Shown one piece after another: positions 1 to 10,640 of a DNA stretch of 64,000 nucleotides (within the stretch, counting starts at the first letter, position 1; each line of letters begins with the position of its first letter). Origin of the DNA: Branchiostoma floridae (taxonomy: Eukaryota > Chordata > Leptocardii > Amphioxiformes > Branchiostomatidae); contig NC_049988.1 in assembly GCF_000003815.2 (NCBI RefSeq), positions 22,413,461 through 22,477,460 of the forward strand, given 5' to 3'. The position numbers and the translations under genes are program-made. The notes beneath the pieces were generated by a model. It was not told where the DNA came from, did no database searches, and was given only the letters and a program-made list of their open reading frames with translations.

Positions 1-788
1 CTCTTTTATCAAATCTAAGGGTCATTTCTTTATCTATGTAGTCGGACTCCAATATGGCAGTGACATACCAGTCATAACTGATATTTGTGGCCTTGAAATA
101 TACAAAACTCCCCCAATCATGTCTAAGCGGTGTATGACAACGATGTGAATAAAGCAATGAATGTGTATGTATGCATGCACCAGGCACAAGTTTCAAGTTA
201 TTTCGTTTCCATACCAGAGCACATGACTATAAACAAAATATGCATTTTTACAAAAATAATTAATTCTTAAATACCAAACATGTGAAATGAGTCCTGTGGC
301 CATATATACACCAAATATCACGTTATAGGTTTTAAGACCAGGGCAAGAATACCGACATATACATTGAAACAATGATTTATTCCATGTCTACAAATTAAAC
401 AGCTTCGCATGTAACCATTACATTGTGTATATGAATAGTGCTGTTTAATGTAGTCAAATACAATAGCACAGCAACATATAATAGCACATGTAACATCAGT
501 ACATATATCACTAGAATCGCTAGCATGCCCATCTTATTGATCTAACCTCGTTTAAAATCATGACTGGTATTAACATCTCAGGTGTACCATGTGTTTCAAA
601 TTGGAGTAGTGGTGTCGAAGCATCATAACTATGTTGTGGTACTGTCACATTGTTGTTGTTTACCATGTGTCTCCATGGCGACAGCGGAACCAGTGGCGGT
701 AGTCTGGAGACTGTAGCAGTTTTCTGTCCAAGTTGAAGCACTGGCGATTTCGCCGTAATATTACATCTATTTATTTATTTATGAGCGA
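1..788. other. AT-rich flank, no gene seen
   Basis: No open reading frame with recognisable protein similarity, no splice-bounded exon and no clear repeat was seen here. The sequence is AT-rich intergenic DNA up to the element that starts near 789. Confidence 0.5.
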
Positions 789-1964
789 GGCTATTGACAC
801 ACTCAGTGTGTCAATAGCCTAAACAGGCTATCAGTGTGCCAATAGCCTGTCAGCCTATTGACACACTCAGTGCACTATTTTTTTTTATTTTGACACTAGA
901 AACCACTAAAATAAGAAAATCTTACGATTATATTTGACAGTCAACACTCTGAAAATACAAATGGCATTCTGTGTCCATCATCAACCCAAAATACGATATT
1001 TTTCACGCGTTTACGGTTAAGGCCGCATGTAGCCAGTCACAAGTATGCAAATGAGCTAACTATATTTAGTACCATGCAAACACCGCATGGCTCGGTTTTG
1101 GAACACGTTTTCAGGCAGCTGTGTTTACCGGCGAATTCCTGCCGTTTGGGAGAATTTGCGGCCTCAAAATTTATATCACAAGTTAAGCGAAGTTATAGTT
1201 GTTGTTTTACTTGCACCATTTTTAATGTGAAAGATCTTTGTAGCGTCATAGCGAGATCAACCGATATGTTACCGCTAAAACTTTACCGCTAGGGTGTTTG
1301 GATGCACATAGCGGCGGGGAAATCCACGCCGCTTCGACCGAAAAAAAAACACGTGAATTTTGAGCAAAAATACCGCAGAAATATGATTAGAAAAACCCAC
1401 ATTTATTATTTCAGGGGTCCCTGGTCCAATCTAAAAAAAAAGTAATAAGTGTACCGTCCAAAATAAGAACGTGGCGGGTGGATTCTTCCGATCTGCGGCT
1501 GAAAAAAACATGCACTCTTGAAAATGCAGACCAAAAAGTCCCAAAGGTGGTTTTTGATGGTTCTGGTCGCAAGACGAAAATATTCTTATATCAAATGGAT
1601 GTTTAAAAAGGTAAAAGGACAATTGAAAAAAAAAAAATTTCCAGCGGGGTCTCGAACTGGGGTCGGAGCTGGTAGCATGGTTTCGCGGGTCAACGCACTA
1701 TCCACTACGCTACGCTCAACTAAGCGATGAGGGTTGTTTTAACAAGGATCTTAACAGGTATCCAAATGTAGGGCATAACTTAAATACGTCCGTTCATTCC
1801 AAGATTCAAAGATTCCAATGTCTAATCTTCCGAACAATGTCTAATCAACTGTTGCTTGTGTAAAATAATGTCGGGAAAGTCATGTTACAAGCTCTGATTG
1901 GCTGGCTGGCATCTCGGTGTGTCAATAGCCTGTTTGGCTATGCCCACTCAGTGTGTCAATAGCC
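789..1964. mobile_element. Candidate non-autonomous DNA transposon, ~1.18 kb
   Basis: The left end reads GGCTATTGACACACTCAGTG and the right end reads CACTCAGTGTGTCAATAGCC, which are inverted copies of about 20 bases. Both ends carry extra subterminal copies of the CAATAGCCTGTTTGGCTAT-type motif (789-880 and 1916-1964). There is no transposase reading frame inside, so a non-autonomous element is likely. I could not identify a target-site duplication, so the exact limits and superfamily are uncertain. Confidence 0.55.
1640..1735 (-). repeat. tRNA-derived SINE-like fragment
   Basis: Read on the minus strand this segment has an A-box-like stretch (TAGCGTAGTGGATAGTGCG) and a B-box-like GTTCGAGACC about 45 bases later, followed by a T-run that could act as a Pol III terminator. 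The T-arm and acceptor stem do not pair well, so it is not a functional tRNA gene. It lies inside the element at 789-1964. Confidence 0.5.
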
Positions 1965-2252
1965 ACAGCGTTTGTTTGTTCCGCTGTATACATACAGCCA
2001 GGGCTACCCAACTAGCCGTAGGCTATTGCCAAGGGCTAACCCTGGGAAAGAATACATACATGTTCCAAATACAATTGCTGCAATAAACAATATAAAACCA
2101 CTAGCATTAACTTACAAATTGTATAAGCAAAACGGTTACAAATTTACATCTATTATGGAGTTGTCGTCAACTCCCTCAGTACGTCTACGCTTTCAGAGTT
2201 ACTAATCGGTATGTTTTATACAGCTAGATGACATACAACACTTGTATGCTAT

Positions 2253-3132
2253 CTATTTGGATAAAGGAGTTGAAATCACATTCCTCAGACATAAATCATT
2301 TTTCACCAGTGTGTATAAAGATGGTTGTCCAAAGTGGATTTCAGCGCAGCAGAATAGGCACGGGTCACACTTGTAGGGTTTTTCACCGGTATGAGTTCTC
2401 ATATGCCGGGATAAGTTACACTTTTGAGCTGTCCTGTATCCACACTCCCCACACATGTAGGGTTTATCGCCACTGTGTATGGCTAGATGTTGGTTCAAGG
2501 CATACTTATCTGCAGCAGAATAGTCGCACTGGTCACACTTGTAGGGTTTTTCACCAGTATTAGTTCTCATATGTTCGACTAAATCAGATTTCTGAGTTGT
2601 CCTGTACCCACACTGCCCACACATGTAGGGCTTATCACCAGCGTGCTTTGCTAGATGTTGGTCCAAACTGTATTTTCGTGCAGCAGCATAGTCACACTGG
2701 TCACACTTGTAGGGTTTTTCACCGGTATGAGTTCTCATATGTTTGGATAAGTGAGACTTTTGAGTTGCCCTATACCCACACTCCCCACACTTGTAAGGTT
2801 TATTACCAGTATGTATGGCCAGATGTCGGTTCAATGTGGACTTATCTGCAGCAGAATAGTCGCACTGGTCACACTTGGATGGTTTTTCCCGGATCCCCTG
2901 TGTGTGTTCTCATATGTTTGGATAAGTGAGACTTACTGGATGTCCTGTACCCACACTTCCCACACATGTAAGGGTTCTCATCAATGTTTGCTTCCGGTTG
3001 ACTGATCAAACTGCTTGCTGTTGGCTGGTCTGTGGTTTTACTTGCATCCCGGTCGCATAGAAATCCTGTAGGAGACCCATCACAAAAGTTTTTGTGAACA
3101 GCAGTAGGAGACCCATTACCTGCATCCGCCAT
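2253..3132 (-). pseudogene. ZNF-1: frameshifted C2H2 zinc-finger gene copy
   Basis: This is the shortest and most decayed of three paralogous C2H2 genes. The start at 3132 (MADAGNGSPTAV) matches the starts of ZNF-2 and ZNF-3 and follows a splice acceptor. Two copies of the DGSPT-type repeat precede one good finger (YMCGKCGYRTSS...). A 7-base addition around 2888-2897 (CCCGGAT, judged against the intact paralogues) then shifts the frame and ends translation at 2869. The shifted frame continues to 2253 with about six further fingers alternating MCGECGYRT and CDQCDYSA types. One has HMRTN in place of the last histidine, and the final finger is degenerate (CDPCLFCCAE). The upstream intron resembles the ZNF-2 intron only to about 3675; the LINE copy at 3716-5310 follows. 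If intact it would bind DNA. A sequencing error could mimic the frameshift but not the loss of the upstream exon. Confidence 0.8.
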
Positions 3133-3139
3133 ATCGATC

Positions 3140-3690
3140 CTAATGGAATAGAAAATATCAGAAAAGAAGAAATGGGTCAATTAAAACTAGATAATTGCAA
3201 GGAAACAAATAATGTTTACCTTAACATGGTCTAGCCTAAGAAGCTATTTTCGGTTAGGTGTTGTTTTCTTTTTCTGTTTGTTGTCCTTTTTTGCAATAAA
3301 AAAGAATGTTCCCTATATACTACTCACATTCACTATATAGTGACAGGAGGTGATAAAGATGATACGATAAGTAATTTATTCCCAAGAAGGGAATAGTTTT
3401 TTTATCGTCACAAAATTTACAGCTCTGTCATTTTAGCTCCAGGCCTTTTGTGATTACAGCAAATCACCCCTCATAAAAGCCCCACCCATTTTACAGTAGA
3501 CTCTCCCAATGACGTAAATGACCCCAGCGGCATCTTGGGTAGATTCATCGGGTGCCTGCCGGGTAGACTAGCCGTTTAAAACAGACGTTAACAAGATCTG
3601 TTTAGTCTTACAAACGTATTCATAATCTAGCCCCTCGAGCTTTGTCCTGATACAAAGCACTACATGTAACCAATCGCACGGTAATACCTA
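3140..3690 (-). other. ZNF-1 upstream intron, truncated paralogous block
   Basis: The sequence from the ZNF-1 acceptor to about 3675 is homologous to the ZNF-2 intron (8700-9370) and to parts of the ZNF-3 intron. Shared text includes TTTTGTGATT, a run around 'gactctcccaatgac' and 'gtagactag'. Homology ends just before the LINE copy begins. The noncoding first exon visible for ZNF-2 and ZNF-3 was not found here. Confidence 0.7.
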
Positions 3691-3715
3691 GCTGTTAATG
3701 TAGTGTTTGATTTTG

Positions 3716-5310
3716 ATTTTATTTATTTTGCACAATCATTAAAAAAGTTAACATAAAACAAAGTAAAGGATGAAAGTACATGCAGGGGGGAAGAAAAAAG
3801 CCTCGTGGCTTGTACAAAGTCTTCCTCCAAAGTAACAAGATTGAATAGACGTGAAAAAATTATACATTAGACAATAATGTAACCAAAAGAATTATATCAA
3901 TTAACAAAATGGAAATAAATCATAATAGTTCAATAAATGATAACTAATGCAATATCATAACGGCGAAATGAATGAAATGATGTAATAAGAATATAACATT
4001 GAAAGAAAAGTAACAACTGACAATGAATGGGAGATTAATTAAATGTTTGATTATCTAATAATGACTTTTTTAACAGGTTTTTGAAGATGGATGGTGAATG
4101 ACTAAGATGTAAGGTTTCATTTAAACTATTCCAGATTTGCGGACACCTGAACAGCATGGAAAACTTTCTTTGTTGTGTTTTTACTTGTATCTGTTTTAAA
4201 TGGTTAGACTGTCTGGTATTGTAATGATGGTGGTCTGAATTGTGATGGAAAAGGTTCTGGAATTGCTTTGGTATACAAGAACTATTAATGGTTTTGTGAA
4301 CAAAAAGGCAACTTTGCAGTTTGTTTATATCATATATAGTTAATACTTTTAAATTACGAAACAAAGATGCAGAAGGGAATGTATACGACACATTTGAGAC
4401 TATTCGGACGAAGCGTTTCTGCAGAAGAAGTAGAGGTTTAAGTGATGTGGAGTATGTACTCGCCCATACGATGTTACAATATGCAAGATAGGGATATAGT
4501 AAACTATAGTATAATATCATATATGTTTTAGAAGATAGTAGCGTTGCGATTTTTCTGACAATACCTATGTTTTTATAGATTTTTTTGCAAATAAGGTCAA
4601 TATGTTTTTTCCAGGTAAGTTTGTCATCAATGGTGACACCTAAGAAACACGTGTGCGTAACTTGATTAATTGGTGTGTTATTAATAGCTATTTTAACATT
4701 TTCCTTATTGTATTTTTTCTTCCCTGCAAAATTAATGAAATTTGTTTTCTTGACATTTAAGGATAATTTGTTAATTTGGAACCATTTGTTTACTTTGTCT
4801 AATTCTCTATTCATTTTACTGACTAATATACCAAGGTCAGAATGTGATGAAAACAAGTTAGTATCATCTGCAAATAGTAGTGCATATAGTTCATCAGACA
4901 CATTAGCCAAATCGTTTATATATATGAGAAATAATAGAGGACCAAGAATAGAACCTTGAGGGACGCCACAGGAAATTGATCTTGTATCTGAGGAGTAGGT
5001 ATTATTAGAAACATACTGTTTTCTGTTAGATAAATAGTCTTTTAGCCATGTTAAAACATATCCTTGAAAGCCATAGCAGTTAAGTTTTTCTAATAGAATT
5101 TTATGGTTCACGGTGTCGAATGCTTTCGACAAGTCCAGAAACACACCAATGGTGAATTCATTCTTTTCTAAGGCCGAGGTAATTTTATCTACTAATTTCA
5201 AAAGTGTCATATATGTTGAATGGTGTTTACGGAAGCCATATTGGTGTTCATGGAGAATGTTGTTATCTTCTAAGTGCTGTAGAATTCTCTTGTATACTAA
5301 TTTTATCTAG
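3716..5310 (-). mobile_element. 5'-truncated non-LTR retrotransposon
   Basis: The element contains the reverse-transcriptase half of ORF2 followed by about 300 bases of 3' region ending in an A-rich tail (minus-strand AATAAAATCAAAATCAAA). The 5' end is cut inside the first RT motif near 5307. Its position beside the truncated ZNF-1 intron suggests that its insertion, or a rearrangement at it, removed the ZNF-1 first exon. I could not find a clear target-site duplication. Confidence 0.85.
4035..5307 (-). pseudogene. Non-LTR retrotransposon reverse transcriptase, 5' truncated
   Basis: This is the carboxyl part of a LINE ORF2 polyprotein, an RNA-dependent DNA polymerase used in target-primed retrotransposition. 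The open frame starts without a true start codon at about 5307 and runs about 420 codons to 4035. RT motifs are in order: GFRKHHST, FLDLSKAFDTVNH, GVPQGSILGPLLFLIYIND, the catalytic FADDTNLF, then FLGVTIDDKLTW. The thumb region and a carboxyl tail with RCPQIWNSL follow. The FADD catalytic pair is intact and there is no internal stop, so the insertion is fairly young. The upstream endonuclease is missing, so the copy cannot be autonomous. The order fits the Jockey/CR1 group of LINEs; I cannot decide the clade by eye. Confidence 0.9.
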
Positions 5311-5600
5311 GACTTTCCACTCTGGCTTGAGTGGAGAGGACAAATAAATCTGTCCAGATATGCATCTTGGGCAGTCCAGTAAAAACCTGGTGTGTTACAC
5401 CATGATATGGTTTACCGGGTATGCATTACAAACAAATCCTTTCTGCTCGTCCTGGGTCATTCTTTTAAATACACACTAGTAGACAATACTATTGTGAATT
5501 ATTATGTCAAGAAAATAAAACTGACCTGTGACCCTGTACGGCCAGCACAATACTGTGCACCTACCACATAAGAGACGATGGAATGGAATTTGTACTTTTA
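5311..5600. other. No gene seen
   Basis: Mixed intergenic sequence between two LINE fragments. No supported exon or repeat structure was found. Confidence 0.4.
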
Positions 5601-5611
5601 TTAAACTTCCT

Positions 5612-5905
5612 TATTGTCCCTAATCAGTTATGTTCTTACATATCAGCCATGGGTCACTGAAACTACATTTTATGTCACAGAAGCTCACTACACAAGACCA
5701 AGACTTAGTCAAACTGCCCGGTGCTCCCGCCATATTCACTCGGCCGCATACCAAGCCACTCAAAGTAGTACACTGTATCGACAGAGATCATTTTCCCCGC
5801 GTACTATCAAAGACTGGAACGACTTTGCCGCGGGGGGGGGGGGGGGGGCGCCTTATCTACTACCTAGACAATCACCAAGACACAAATCTGACTCAAGTAA
5901 ATAAA
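5612..5905 (+). mobile_element. LINE ORF2 carboxyl-terminal remnant
   Basis: Plus-strand translation of about 5614-5850 contains the string SFSPRTIKDWND. This matches the SFFPRTIRDWN-type motif that closes many CR1/L2-like LINE ORF2 proteins. The frame runs into a G-homopolymer at 5831-5848 and is not continuous with a 3' tail. It is a short, decayed fragment unrelated to the adjacent minus-strand LINE. Confidence 0.65.
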
Positions 5906-6400
5906 GTGAAAATAAATAAAGTGAAAGTGAAAGTGTCTGTCGGCATAAACGCCCTTCTCAGCAAACTCCACACAACTAAAGGTCACAGAAGCTTCAAATC
6001 GCTGAAGGCGGTGGCCTCAATAGAAAGAAGAAAATGTTATATAAAATTGAAAATAGGTGTCATCACTGCAGCATATGCACGCTCGTAACTGTGAGGTGGC
6101 TTATTCTCAAATATTGGAATAGGACACGTAAAGTGTTCCTCTTACATGCATGCTGCATATACATGTTTTTAAAGAGGGCTGTGGCAAGCTTTATGCACAT
6201 ACGTACGTTTATTTGGGACATGAGAGTAAGATATAAATCTATCTAAACCAGAGCAAGAATATACAAATGTCTCTAACTTACATGTAAGTAATATAAGTAA
6301 GTTTTTTTAAGGTTGCCAGCATTCTTGAATATACAATATTCATATGGTATGTTAGCTACAAGTAGATGATTTCGGTTTTTGAGTTCTTCTTCTACCTCCT
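5906..6400. other. ZNF-2 downstream region, no gene seen
   Basis: AT-rich DNA between the LINE remnant and the 3' end of ZNF-2. The last part (6400-6517) resembles the sequence downstream of the other ZNF copies (an AGCTAGATGACATAC-type string near 2222 and 6433), so it is probably the ZNF-2 3' untranslated region. Confidence 0.4.
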
Positions 6401-6517
6401 CTGCAGTCAGAGTTTTCCATCAGTGTTTCTAACAGCTAGGTGACATACGCTATATTTTTGGGAAAAAAAGTTTTCTTAGATTTCCCGGAATCACATTCCT
6501 GACACATGTAGTGTTGT

Positions 6518-8692
6518 TCACCGGTGTGTTTTACAATGTTTGTCCAATGCATATTTCCTTCTTGCAGAATAGTCACATTGGTCACATTTGTAGGGTTTTT
6601 CACCTGTGTGCGTTCTCATGTGTCTGGATAAGGGAGATTTCCAAGTTGTCCTATACCCACACTCTTCGCACATGTAGGGCTTATCACCAGTGTGATTGAC
6701 TACATGTTGGTTCAATGTGGACTTCTGTGCAGCAGAATAGTCACACTGGTCACATTTGTAGGATTTTTCTAATGTATGAGTTTCCATATGTCGATATAAT
6801 GTAGATTTCTGAGCTGTCCTGTACCCACACTCCCCACACATGTAGGGTTTGTCACCACCGTGCTTTGCTAGATGCCGGTTCAAAGTGGATTTCTTTGATG
6901 CAGAATAGTCACACTGGCCACACTTGTAGGGTTTTTCACCGGTATGAGTTCTCATATGTTCGGCTAAATGAAACTTCTTAGCTGTTCTGTACCCACACTC
7001 CTCACACATGTAGTGCTTCTCACCTGTGTGCATGGCTTGATGTTGCTTTAAGGTGGATTTTTGTGCAGCAGAAAATGCACACTGGTCACACTTGTAGGGT
7101 TTTTCACCAGTATGGGTTCTGATGTGTTGGGATAAGTCATTTTTTCGAGATGTCCTGTACCCACATTTTTCACACATGTAGGGCTTCTCACCAGTGTGTT
7201 TGGCTAGATGATGGTCCAAACTGGATTTTCTTGAAGCAGAATAGTCACACTGGTCACACTTGTAGGGTTTTTCTCCCGTGTGTGTTCTCATATGTCGGGA
7301 TAAGTCAGACTTCTGAGATGTCCTGTACCCACACTCCCTACATATGTAGGGCTTGTCACCAGTGTGTTTGGCTAGATGATGGTCCAAACTGGATTTTCGT
7401 GCAGCAGAATAGTCACACTGGTCACACTTGTAGGGTTTTTCTGCTATGTGAGTTATCATGTGTTCGGATAAATGAGACTTCTTAGCTGTCTTGTACCCAC
7501 ACTCTCCACACATGTAGGGCTTCTCACCGGTGTGCTTTGCTAGATGACTGTCCAAGATGGATTTTTGTACAGCAGAATAGTCAAACTGGTCACACTTGAA
7601 TGGCTTTTCCCTTGTGTGTGTTCTCATGTGTCGGGATAAGTCAGACTTGTGAGCTGTCCTGTACCCACACTCCCCACACATGTAGGGTTTATCACCAGTG
7701 TGTATGGCTAGATGTTGGTCCAAACTGTATTTTCGTGAAGCAGAATAGTCACACTGGTCACACTTGTAGGGTTTTTCACCGGTATGAGTCCTCATATGAT
7801 TGGATAAGTGCAACTTTTGAGTTGCTCTGTACCCACACTCCCCACACATGTAGGGTTTGTCGCCAGTGTGTATGGCTAGATGTCGGTTCAAGGTGGACTT
7901 ATCTGCAGCAGAATAGTCACACTGGTCACACTTGTAGGGTTTGTCACCAGTATGAGTTCTCATATGTATGGATATAGCATATTTGTGAGCTGTCCTGTAC
8001 CCACATTCCCCACACATGTAGGGTTTGTCACCAGTGTGTTTGGCTAGATGATTGTTCAAGGTGGACTTTTGTACAGCAGAATAGTCACACTGGTGACACT
8101 TGTAGGGTTTTACCCCGGTGTGTTTTCTCATATGTTGGGATAAATTAGGCTTCCGAGCTGTCCTGTACCCACACTCCCCACACATGTAGGGCTTATCACC
8201 AGTGTGTTTGGCTAGATGTTGGTCCAAATGGTATTTCTTTTTTGCAGAATAGTCACACTGGTCACACTTGTAGGGTTTTTCACCAGTATGAGTTCTTATA
8301 TGTTCGGTTAAATGAGACTTCTTAGCTGCCCTGTACCCACACTCACCACACATGTAGGGTTTGCCACCAGTGTGTTTTGCTAGATGTTGGTTCAAGGTGG
8401 ACATCCTTGCAGCAGAATAGTCACACTGGTCACACTTGTAGGGTTTTTCACCTGTATGGGTTCTCATATGTCGGGATATGGTAGACGTACGAGCTGTCCT
8501 GTACCCACACTCTCCACACATGTAGGGCTTATCACCTGTGTTTGCTTCTGGTTGACTGACCAGACTGGTTTTGCTCGCTGTTGGCTGGTCTTCGGTTTTA
8601 CTTGCCTCCCGGTCACGTAGACATCCAGTGGGAGACCCATAACCGAGATTCTGGGGAACAGCAGTAGGAGACCCATCACATGCCTCTGCCAT
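6518..8692 (-). CDS. ZNF-2: poly-C2H2 zinc-finger protein, intact (24 fingers)
   Basis: The protein is 724 residues. I start it at 8692 (MAEACDGSPTAV) because a splice acceptor (TTTAG) ends at 8700 and the paralogues start at the same place; the longer open frame upstream is intronic. Residues 1-75 carry two DGSPT repeats and a polar linker. The rest is 24 C2H2 fingers joined by TGEKPY/TGDKPY linkers. Odd fingers read MCGECGYRT with a HMRTH end, and even fingers read CDQCDYSA with a HLAKH end, so the gene is built of 12 two-finger modules of 56 residues (168 bp). Finger 12 has lost its second cysteine (CDQFDYSA). The role is probably sequence-specific DNA binding in the nucleus; there is no KRAB, SCAN or BTB domain. 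A noncoding first exon ends near 9654. This is the only undamaged member of the family in the window. Confidence 0.93.
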   Translation of the reverse strand: MAEACDGSPTAVPQNLGYGSPTGCLRDREASKTEDQPTASKTSLVSQPEANTGDKPYMCGECGYRTARTSTISRHMRTHTGEKPYKCDQCDYSAARMSTLNQHLAKHTGGKPYMCGECGYRAAKKSHLTEHIRTHTGEKPYKCDQCDYSAKKKYHLDQHLAKHTGDKPYMCGECGYRTARKPNLSQHMRKHTGVKPYKCHQCDYSAVQKSTLNNHLAKHTGDKPYMCGECGYRTAHKYAISIHMRTHTGDKPYKCDQCDYSAADKSTLNRHLAIHTGDKPYMCGECGYRATQKLHLSNHMRTHTGEKPYKCDQCDYSASRKYSLDQHLAIHTGDKPYMCGECGYRTAHKSDLSRHMRTHTREKPFKCDQFDYSAVQKSILDSHLAKHTGEKPYMCGECGYKTAKKSHLSEHMITHIAEKPYKCDQCDYSAARKSSLDHHLAKHTGDKPYICRECGYRTSQKSDLSRHMRTHTGEKPYKCDQCDYSASRKSSLDHHLAKHTGEKPYMCEKCGYRTSRKNDLSQHIRTHTGEKPYKCDQCAFSAAQKSTLKQHQAMHTGEKHYMCEECGYRTAKKFHLAEHMRTHTGEKPYKCGQCDYSASKKSTLNRHLAKHGGDKPYMCGECGYRTAQKSTLYRHMETHTLEKSYKCDQCDYSAAQKSTLNQHVVNHTGDKPYMCEECGYRTTWKSPLSRHMRTHTGEKPYKCDQCDYSARRKYALDKHCKTHR

Positions 8693-8700
8693 GTCGAACC

Positions 8701-9653
8701 TAAAGGAACAATATCTAAAAATTAGAAAGAAGAAAAAATTAATTAAAACTGCATGGATAAAGTTTGGAAGCAAACAAATAATATTTACCTTTACATGAGA
8801 TAGTCCAACAAGCTATTTACCCCTTGGTGTTTTCTTTTTCTATTTGTGCGTTTTTGCAATTACAATATACATGCATATATATATATTTATATATATATTT
8901 ATATATATATATGTTTTCAATATGCTAGTCACGTTGAATATACATTGATGATGAAAACCATATATATATATATATATATATATATGTTTTCAATATGCTA
9001 GTCACGTTGAATATACATTGATGATGAAAACCATACGATAAAAATCAAGTGATGAAAATCATACAATAGGCAATTTCTTCACAACGAGGGATTGTTTTTT
9101 CCTCTATCGTCACAAAGTTTACAGTTCCAAGCCTTTTGTGATTGCATACAACACATAACAAATCACCTGTTATAGAAGCGCCACCCATTTTACGATAGAC
9201 TCTCCCAATGACCTAAATGACCCCGGCGGCATCTTGTGTAGATTTATCGGGCACCTGTCTGGTAGACTAGTCGTTTTAAACAAGATCTGTTTAGGCCCTA
9301 ACAAACACATAATTTCACAATCTAGCCCTCGGCTCGAGCTTTGTACTGATACTTGCTACATGTAACCCAACACCACAGGGTGTCTGCTACACCTCCAGTA
9401 ACCATGGTGACAGCGATTTGGCTAGTTCATTATTTCTTTGGACAAGAAAATGAGGAGGTAAAAGTAACAGAGCAAAAGCAATGTTTTCCTTTGTTTCCGT
9501 GAAGGTAAAGATGCCCCCCTCCCCACCCCCATTTTCGTCACCTTTCGTCAGTCTTATATTTCTGCCTTATGTAGCCCACATACCATATAAATTACCTCTA
9601 CCCCCTTCAGTTCATAATGGTGCAGTCATGGTGTATGTATATCTCGTTCTTAC
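8701..9653 (-). other. ZNF-2 intron 1
   Basis: This intron separates the noncoding first exon from the coding exon. It carries (TA)n runs at 8875-8911 and 8961-8984 and a duplicated segment (8935-8960 and 8984-9033, both with TTTTCAATATGCTAGTCACG). Its 9050-9420 part is homologous to the ZNF-1 and ZNF-3 upstream regions. Confidence 0.6.
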
Positions 9654-9780
9654 CTGCTTCCAGTGATGATTATTACCTCCGCACAATCCTCCTGCAAGCG
9701 TCTGTCTGGAGCAGCAAGGGGTGAAAGGTGACTGGTACTGTGGGGTGAAAGGTCAATTCATACCTGCTTATCCACATTCA
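9654..9780 (-). other. Probable noncoding first exon of ZNF-2
   Basis: On the minus strand the sequence CTGGAAGCAG is followed by the strong splice donor GTAAGAACGA at 9653-9652. The segment around 9655-9765 (GAAAGGTGACTGGTACTGT and 'cgtctgtctggagcagcaa' on the plus strand) is well conserved with 25275-25395 upstream of ZNF-3. Conservation of a donor-bounded block upstream of both genes supports a shared 5' untranslated exon. The transcription start is not defined. Confidence 0.55.
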
Positions 9781-10640
9781 GTGTGCAGCGTGTTCCGCCT
9801 ACACTTCTAGAGGAGCTGTCTTTTCTGGATTTTTTCTTTCTTCCTCTCTTCTTATGCTGTGTTAAAATGGCCTGGAAATAATCAGTTTTTAACGCAATCA
9901 CATTTTGGACAGTGTGTGCGTTGTATTGGTGAGAAATGATACAAAGTGTCCCGTTATGTTTGAACAAGCTTGATAATTCGGTTCTTGGGCAATATTTTGG
10001 CTGTCTTTTTAGAGAAATGAATTACTCTACTGTTAGTACTATTATTTACCGCTAATATTACTAGTATTAGAACAGCACAATTATCGAAAAAAGCTATGGT
10101 CTGTGGTGAGTGGATTACTACTGGACAAATGAATGTGTCCGGATATGCGCTATAGTATAGGAAGGAATGATGTTTGTGATCAATTGTAAAAATTACAGGG
10201 TGAAATTTTTTTTCAGTTTAGTCTGTCACACGGACCGGTTTAAGGTCTTAAAAAATGAAATATTGAATAAGTGCAACAGTGTTTTATTTGTTTGTCTATT
10301 TATAGATTCTATTTTCATGTCAAAATGTTGTCAAGGGATTACCTAAAGGTGCAATATAACCTTGGGCGCCAGGGGGAGCCGTTTGCTGGCCTGGATTTTT
10401 GTAAAGAATATCTTATGAAGAAAAACAAGCAACCTCAAGATGGAAGAATGAGTGGAACACAGTTTTGGGTACTACATTTTAATGGTCAGTGTCGAAACGA
10501 TGGACAATTATAATATACGGAGCGGACTGATCATCACACTAACCGACATCTTTCTCACCACAGTCACCCCTCAGTAAGACAGCTGGAGCCACAGTTCCTG
10601 CTGGTAACTTTTATTTAGTGTCACACATGTACAGATCGGC
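9781..10640. other. Upstream of ZNF-2, no gene seen
   Basis: The probable promoter side of ZNF-2. No recognisable coding exon was found. The small open frame at 10271-10513 has no family features. Confidence 0.4.

Noticed and set aside
1640-1735. Functional tRNA gene on the minus strand
   Set aside because: A- and B-box-like motifs are present, but the T-stem and acceptor stem do not pair.
5831-5848. G-homopolymer as a regulatory G-tract
   Set aside because: Similar G-runs at 19238 and 32722 suggest plain homopolymers, and their lengths may be sequencing artefacts.
7150-8620. Plus-strand frames rich in HTGHTCRV over ZNF-2
   Set aside because: They are antisense shadows of the zinc-finger array.
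8693-8773. Extended N-terminus of ZNF-2 from an upstream ATG
   Set aside because: A splice acceptor lies between that ATG and the conserved MAEACDG start, and the paralogues agree with the shorter form.
10271-10513. 80-codon plus-strand frame upstream of ZNF-2
   Set aside because: No family features or splice context, and it borders a tandem-repeat block.
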